Assembly: GCA_020152595.1 (NCBI GenBank)
Contig: JAIGNY010003036.1
Location: 307,001 to 371,000, forward strand
Length of the DNA: 64,000 nucleotides
DNA from: Chiridota heheva
Lineage: Eukaryota > Echinodermata > Holothuroidea > Apodida > Chiridotidae
Direction of reading: 5' to 3'
Shown here: positions 58,220-64,000 of the stretch, in pieces
Layout: the number at the start of each line of letters is the position of its first letter
How positions within the stretch are numbered: the first letter of the stretch is position 1
Position numbers and translations under genes: made by a program
The notes under the pieces: model-generated
The model's input: the letters and a program-made list of their open reading frames with translations, nothing else
Database searches by the model: none
What the model was told of the DNA's origin: nothing

Positions 58220-58857
58220 CTAAAAGGATTTTGGCTGGAGTCATTGGCGAGTGCAAAATCTTTTGATTGCACACGGTGCCAAAAACATCATTTATCTTAT
58301 TTTAATTTTAGTGTTTTATTGTTTAAAATGCATTTAGAAGAAGAAAAAAAATAATAATATATAAATAACTAGAAAACTTTACATACATTTTTTCGCTTCG
58401 TTAAGAAATTCACCTGTTGTAGAAATGGACTAAACCAAATACTTGAACAATGTGCATAATGGGATTTAATGCACGAGTCACAACAATTCAAATACTCAAC
58501 AGAAATGTTATAATGCACAATAATGATCCATAGTACTAATGTGTAGTATATGAAAAGAGTACTAGGCCGAAGTTTGAGGGTGTATTTAATCTGGATTCTC
58601 TATAATATTCAAACTAATTTTTTTTTACAATTTGATGGGAATGATAAACATTTATGTGAATGTATAAATCAACTGTTATTATTCTTAATGAATACTTAAG
58701 TAATTTTTCAGCAATGCATGTGTCAAAAATTAGATTGCATTACTTGAAAATTCCCAAGACATTTTAGCTTAAAAGAGGGCTTAAATACTGGGGGAAGGAG
58801 GTGGAGGGTAAATCCTGGGGGAGGGGGGAATTCCACATGTGAGGTATATATACATGT

Positions 58858-59115
58858 GCCGCTCAAGCAGGTGCCTTTTTTTCAGAATTTTTGTAGTGCA
58901 GGTATCAAAAATCCAATCTCTCATTACTGCTGGTCTCAAAAAATTGCATACTGCAGTTATAAAAAAATCACTTATTTTCATACTGCAGGTATAAACAAAT
59001 CACCTATTTTTGTTCTGCAGACATCAAAAATCACTTATTTTCATACTGCAGATATCAAAATCATAAACTGTCATACTGCAGTTACCAAAAAAGTATCTCA
59101 TACTGCAGTCCAATT
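58858..59115. repeat. Degenerate CATACTGCAGGTATC repeat, copy 2
   Basis: Starts GCCGCTCAAGCAGGTGCCTT, as at 21776, and then has seven units of about 32 bp: GTGCAGGTATCAAAAATC, CATACTGCAGTTATAAAAAA, CATACTGCAGGTATAAAC, CATACTGCAGATATC, ending CATACTGCAGTCC. It is more regular than copy 1, so unit number changes between copies. An 87-codon frame at 58856-59119 is made by the units. Confidence 0.8.
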
Positions 59116-59119
59116 TTGA

Positions 59120-60400
59120 AATCCTGGGTGGCACATACCTACCAGTTTAGTATGGAAGTGACCCCTTCACCCCTACCCCCTCCCTTTTTTTTTGGGCTTA
59201 AGTTTCTCATCATTTTCTACTGTAGTAACCATATTTAAGCCAAGAGTTCGGTCTTTACATTGGTGTGCATAATTTACCAATCAAACATGTAAATATTATG
59301 GAAAGAAATTAAAATTCTGCTGTTTTACTTTCCGGCAATTTCAAACAAATTCGCTTTAAATCCAGTACACAAAAAAAAAAAAAAAAAATATTTTGAAAAA
59401 TCTAATTTTGTGTTTTCAATAGATGCCTAATTCACCCCTTTATGATTTTGGAATGTCCCAAAATGATTTCTTGAAATTGGTACATAAAAAATAATGAATA
59501 ATTCGGCATCTGGTAAAATTTAAGAGTCAAAGCCATCCGCATTTTGCACATTTGCCTCTTGTTTTTCCCCTCCCCCAGCCCCTTTATATGTATGTCAAAG
59601 TTGAAATGCTTTATCAATTACAGCTTTAAGAAATTTGTGCGGATTCTTGAGTAAAGTACTGTAGTTCATGCAAGGAGGCCTACTTGATATTTGAAGTACA
59701 TTGTGTTTTGATTGTTTCTGTTACTTAAAGTACTGCACAGTCATTTATTTTCTTGTCTTAGTGGTCACAAAGGGTGTGGTCCAGGTTCATCATTGTAATT
59801 ACTATTAAATACTCCCACTTATTAATCAAACAGTTATTTCCTTCTATTGTCTTAGTGTTACGATTTAGATCCTTGTACATGTTTATATTGGCAACGATGA
59901 GTCGCTTTCACAGTTGCTGCTCAATTTTGGTGTACGGGAGCTCGAATCTGCCTGACCGTTTGGTTTTACTGGAACTCCCCTGTTGGTCATTCTCATCACC
60001 AGGAAGCTAATTGAAAACAGCACCTTGGAAATTGTTTTCATGGAAAGTTAATCTTCAACACACGAGTGTTAAATGGTACTGTAAGGTATTGTCGAAGTTA
60101 CAACTTCTGTGTCACTTTGAGGTGCGTCATATCAGGGAGATGTTTTTTGAACTTCAATTTGGTCAATGTTTCATGGCTATGTAGAAGCAGTCAGTGACAT
60201 AGCCAGGGGGTCTGAGAAGATTCTAGACACCTACCTTCCACCCACTCATACAGCACTTTACAAAATTAGCATTAATTAAAAGGTATTAAACTGATCATGC
60301 ACTGTATAGCTCAAATTCCATAAGTGTTTTGTTTTTCTTTCCCAAATTCAAAAACTGATTTAATCAAAATAGAAATTACTACAGTACATATTCATAGACC
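59120..60400. other. Non-coding stretch
   Basis: No gene recognised. An A-run of about 19 is at 59371. A 78-codon frame at 59774-60010 has no known match. GTGACATAGCCAGGGGGTC at 60196 is another fragment of the CGTAGCCA repeat seen at 12110 and 33090. Confidence 0.4.
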
Positions 60401-60404
60401 TTAA

Positions 60405-62378
60405 AGAATATTCCCATGTTTTTAAAAAAATACTTCCATGTTTTAAAAAAATAATTCCATGTTTTTAAAGGAATATTCCATGTTTTTAAAAGAATAAGAA
60501 AATTCCCATGTTTTTAAAGGAATATTCCCATGTTTTTAAAGGAATATTCCCATGTTTTTAAAGGAATATTACCATGTTTTTAAAAGAATAATTCCCATGT
60601 TTTTAAAGGAATATTCCCATGTTTTTAAAGGAATATTCCCATCTTTTTAAAAGAATATTCCCATTTTTTAAAGGAATATTCCCATGTTTTTAAAGAATAA
60701 TTCTCTTGTTTTTAAAGGAATATTCTTATGTTTTTGAATATTTTTTTTAAAGCTTTTTTAAAGAAAATTTTTGTTTTTGAAAATTTTTTTAGAAACAATT
60801 TAGTACAAAAATCATGTTAATACCAGGAGATATTTATATTTTAAGGCTCACAAAAATGCCAATAATTAAATAGGAAAAGCTCAGTATGACATCACAGCAA
60901 CACATTCTCCCACAAAGTTGATGTATTTTTTTAAAAATCTCTTTATTCTTTTTTTTTTTTTTTTTATTGGTAAAACCTATACTAAAAAAATAAATTGATG
61001 AAAGTTTAGTATTTAAATACAATGCTAAATATACCCTACTTCAGTAGCTTTTGGAGAAAAAAAATTATAATCATTTAGAAACAACCCATTAACGTTTAAA
61101 GAAATAAATAAACATTTGTAATGGAATTGCCTCTATGACATCAAACACGAATTCATCATACTGTACAAAAACTTTAAAATGCAATTGGGAAATCTTTAAA
61201 AATCCACATTTCCTGAATGGAATATGATATCAACCTGATTTTTGTACCATTTAGTGGCTCTAAAAGTATGCTGTTTCAAATACAATTTTACAAAAAAACC
61301 ATGGGAATTTTACAAAAAAAACATAGGAATATTACAAAAAACCATGGAATATTACAAAAAAACATGAGAATATTAAAAAACAAATTACCAAAAAGCATGG
61401 GAATATTACTAAAAACCATGCAAATATTACAACAAAAAAAACCTGCAAATATTACAAAAAAACCCATGGGAATAATTTAAAAAGAAAGAAGATTGGAATA
61501 CTACTAAAAACCATCAGAATATTATAAAGCCATGGAAATATTTATATAAAAAAATGAATATTACTAAAAATCTATGGGAATATTACAACAAAAAAACCAT
61601 GGGCATATTAAAAAAAAAAAAATGGGAATATTAAAAAAAAAAACATGCGAATATTACAAAAAAAAAAAAACATGGGACTATTGCAAAAAAACATGGGAAT
61701 ATTACAAAAAAACATCTGAATATTATAAAAACCATGGGAATATTACAAAAAACCATCCGAATATTATACAGAAAACATGGAAATATTTTTTTTTCAAACA
61801 TGGAATATTACAAAAATTATTAAATCCATGGGAATATTACAAATAAATAATAATAATAATAATAAATAAGATTTATAATGCGCACGTATCCACCCAGAAG
61901 GTGCTCAAGGCGCCGTACAATGTGAAAAACATAAAGGAATAACAATTAAAAAAAAATAACAAAAACATACATAGGAGCCTACACACGCACATACACCCAC
62001 ATATGTATACACAAAAACAATATTAAATAAAAGCTTTGGACATGAGATGTGTCTTTAGATTTGTTTTAAAAATTGCAAGAGAATTGGATGATCTGACATG
62101 AAGGGGTAATTGATTCCACAACCGTGGTGCAGCTATACCAAAAGACCTATCACCCCATGAGTGGTTAGATTTTTGCTCTCATATGGATATATATATGGAT
62201 CCCAAAAAACCATGGGAATATAACAAAAAACCATGGGAATATAACAAAAAACCATGGGAATATTACAAAAAACCATAGGAATATCACAAAACAACATCAG
62301 AATTTTACACAAAAAAACATGGGAATATTACAAAAAACCATGGGAATATTATCAAAAAAACCATGGGGAAATATTCCT
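60405..62378. mobile_element. TTAA-type element family A, copy 3, satellites at both ends
   Basis: Exact TTAA flanks (60401-60404, 62379-62382). The left end (60405-60750) is about 14 units of TTTTTAAAGGAATATTCCCA followed by TG; each unit contains TTAA directly followed by the terminus AGGAATATTCCCATG. The body (60780-61285) has the family landmarks AGAAACAATTTAGTACAAAA, AGTATGACATCACAGCAACA and ATGATATCAACCTGATTTTT. The right end (61290-61845 and 62195-62378) is an array of ACCATGGGAATATTACAAAA units closing with ATGGGGAAATATTCCT. The right array is split by a minus-strand LINE end (61846-62192). Confidence 0.88.
61846..62192 (-). mobile_element. 5'-truncated LINE end inserted in family-A satellite (minus strand)
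   Basis: The minus strand from about 62165 to 62023 reads WGDRSFGIAAPRLWNQLPLH followed by VRSSNSLAIFKTNLKTHLMS and a stop, the conserved C-terminus of jockey/CR1-like LINE reverse transcriptases. The 3' UTR contains the complement of GGTGCTCAAGGCGCCGTACA, and the end is a (TTA)n tail (AATAATAATAATAAT at 61846-61866 on the + strand). The coding piece has no stop or frameshift, so it is relatively young. It lacks a start codon because the insertion is truncated. Confidence 0.88.
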
Positions 62379-64000
62379 TTAACATATGGATCAGGTGGTA
62401 CATGTAGGTTATTATCAGTTATCTCCCATTTGGCTGAAAAAAATGCTTCAGTTCAACAAATAAATCTGATAGTACCGGGAACAGCGGGCATTGACCTCTA
62501 CCCTTACGGTTGTCCAGTGGGAATACTCTTCTGAGAATTCTGGTATACTGTATTACTGCAATTAGAATGCTACTGATTGAAACTAATTATCTAACATACT
62601 ACAGGGAGGTACAGTAGCTGATGCACAAATATTTGTAAGCTTTCTGTCTGCCTGTTGTAAGGCTACCATATATGTAAGCATGGAGGTAGTGGTACCTCCA
62701 TGTTGTAAGGCTACCACTTGTTTTTGCGTTTCTTCATACAGGGTTTTTCTAATCTGTTTAAGTTGAAAATGGTTTAATATCATGCCATAAATTTTTTGGA
62801 AATTTCCACAATTTATCAGTTGAGCCCCTTTATAAGTGACAAATTTTACTATTTTTTGACATGACATCATGTCTCTAAATGTGTATTTGTTTATCAAATA
62901 GACCTCTGCTCTTTAAATGGTACAGTAAATAAAACAAGTTCAAAATAAACAAAATACAAGCACTCTTTCTTTTTGTGTGTGTAGACTATGCATTCCTTCT
63001 ATTTTTTCAACCAATTTTTGGAAACACTAATATCATAAACGTTAAATGATTCTATTCACTTTTGCTTAGAGAGTAATCTTGTGCCCAGAAAATTGCTGAC
63101 ATGTCACCAGTAAACAGGAAACATACTGGTAGTGTGATTGGCTGGTCAGTATTTATGTAAATACTTTGACCAATCAGAAGTATTAAATTGTATTTCATAG
63201 ATCTGCAAGTGAGAACAGGTCTTTAACTGTATTAAAGTGATGGCAACACTTTTGTTGAGAATCTCCCCCTTCACCCCCTCCCCAAAAAAAACAACAAAAT
63301 GGGTTAGTATTAATAACCCATATCATGTACATGGTGGGTACCATGTACATGGTGGGTACTGACTGCAGGCTCCACAAGGCTTCAGGACTGCTTAAGGCAC
63401 CTTGATTGAATCAATACCATAAAAGAATATGTCATTAGTTGTTGTGCCCCTTAAAATTTTAAACAGTCAGTCCTGACCTGATATAAGTAGGTTGGGTCAG
63501 ACTTTTCCTCTTTGTTTTTTTTTTTTTTTTTATTCTGAAAACCACACGTGGTTAAGATCAAAATTCCCTTATCGTTGGCTCCATTGTACTTTTTCTCCTG
63601 TTAGTCCTGTGTTGTTGTGGAAGTTGGTGCTGAGTATCAAACTAGCATTGGATGAAGTCCTTATTGTGTGGTTGAGGGGTTATTTTAAGATGAGTGGTCT
63701 CAGTATTTGCTACAGTAAGTTTGTGGTTATGATTTGCTGGAACAATTTTTTTTAAGGAGAAGGACAAGTCATGGTGAGGTTGATTCTATGTATACAGTAG
63801 TTACTAATTCCTTACATTTATATCAAGTGTTGGCCTCTTATCTTTATTCAATTGCACCATGTTTCTTTTCTTTCTTCCTATTTTACAGCTGGGGACAGGT
63901 CAACAGACTTTTTATTAGCTAAAAAAGAGTCTTTCTTTGCTCTAACTAGTGTGCCATTGTGGTCCCGAAAACAGCATATGTTAATCTTAACCAACATGTG
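62379..64000. other. Non-coding stretch to window end
   Basis: No gene recognised. 62695-62725 repeats a piece of 62655-62690 (TTGTAAGGCTACCA). 63327-63360 has GTACATGGTGGGTACC twice. 63440-63620 carries the reverse complement of the interior of family-D MITE (AGTCAGTCCTGACCTGATAT, GGTTGGGTCAGACTTTTCCT), a fragment of a second copy. No PKN exon is visible. Confidence 0.45.

Larger units (their letters stand above)
9786..64000 (+). other. PKN intron 2 (phase 1), incomplete in window
   Basis: After the donor at 9786 I see no exon resembling HR1b, HR1c, the C2-like region or the kinase domain on the + strand, and no other host gene on either strand. If the gene is intact, intron 2 is at least 54 kb and contains all the repeats listed below. 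A very short exon could be missed by eye. Assembly misjoin or a truncated gene are alternatives. Confidence 0.45.

Overview
The window looks like nuclear DNA of an invertebrate animal. It is AT-rich, has very few coding exons, spliceosomal GT..AG boundaries, and dense non-LTR, LTR and DNA-transposon remnants and minisatellites. The only conserved host gene I can support is the 5' end of a protein kinase N (PKN/PRK) orthologue on the + strand. The repeat types suggest a marine deuterostome, perhaps an echinoderm, but nothing in the sequence proves the taxon.

Layout. 1-5800: upstream sequence with two 108-109 bp TTAA-flanked mini-elements and a 20-bp minisatellite. 5801-9785: PKN exon 1 (13 codons), a 3.6-kb intron holding a 29/27-bp minisatellite, and exon 2 encoding the HR1a Rho-binding domain. 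From 9786 to the end I find no further PKN exon, so the remaining 54 kb is either one giant intron or the gene model breaks here. 15.0-20.2 kb: a minus-strand LINE interrupted by a structurally complete but gene-less LTR retrotransposon (951-bp LTRs that read as identical), then a second LINE end. 20-37 kb: several families of non-autonomous DNA transposons, including a 1.2-kb hAT-type element with a perfect 8-bp target duplication, and a tRNA-derived SINE. 37.5-39.7 kb: two back-to-back minisatellites. 42-51 kb: four 5'-truncated copies of one LINE family with a (CAAA)n tail, a decayed multi-copy-type protein pseudogene, a 25-bp minisatellite and a small hAT MITE. 51-62.4 kb: TTAA-flanked elements, two of which have grown into multi-kilobase composites of terminal-repeat satellite.

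The most unusual signal is a family of TTAA-flanked elements (44.1, 54.2 and 60.4 kb; related element at 34.2 kb). Their terminal inverted repeat motif (AGGAATATTCCCATG) is itself amplified as tandem arrays inside the element, and in one copy each left-array unit carries its own TTAA. Two other TTAA-flanked families (AGGATTAGTT ends; AGGAAAGGCATC ends) insert into and next to them.

Apart from the PKN exons no protein-coding gene is supported. Nearly all long open frames fall in minisatellites whose unit lacks stop codons. Repeat families were recognised by comparing parts of the window with one another and by remembered motifs; no database search was possible.
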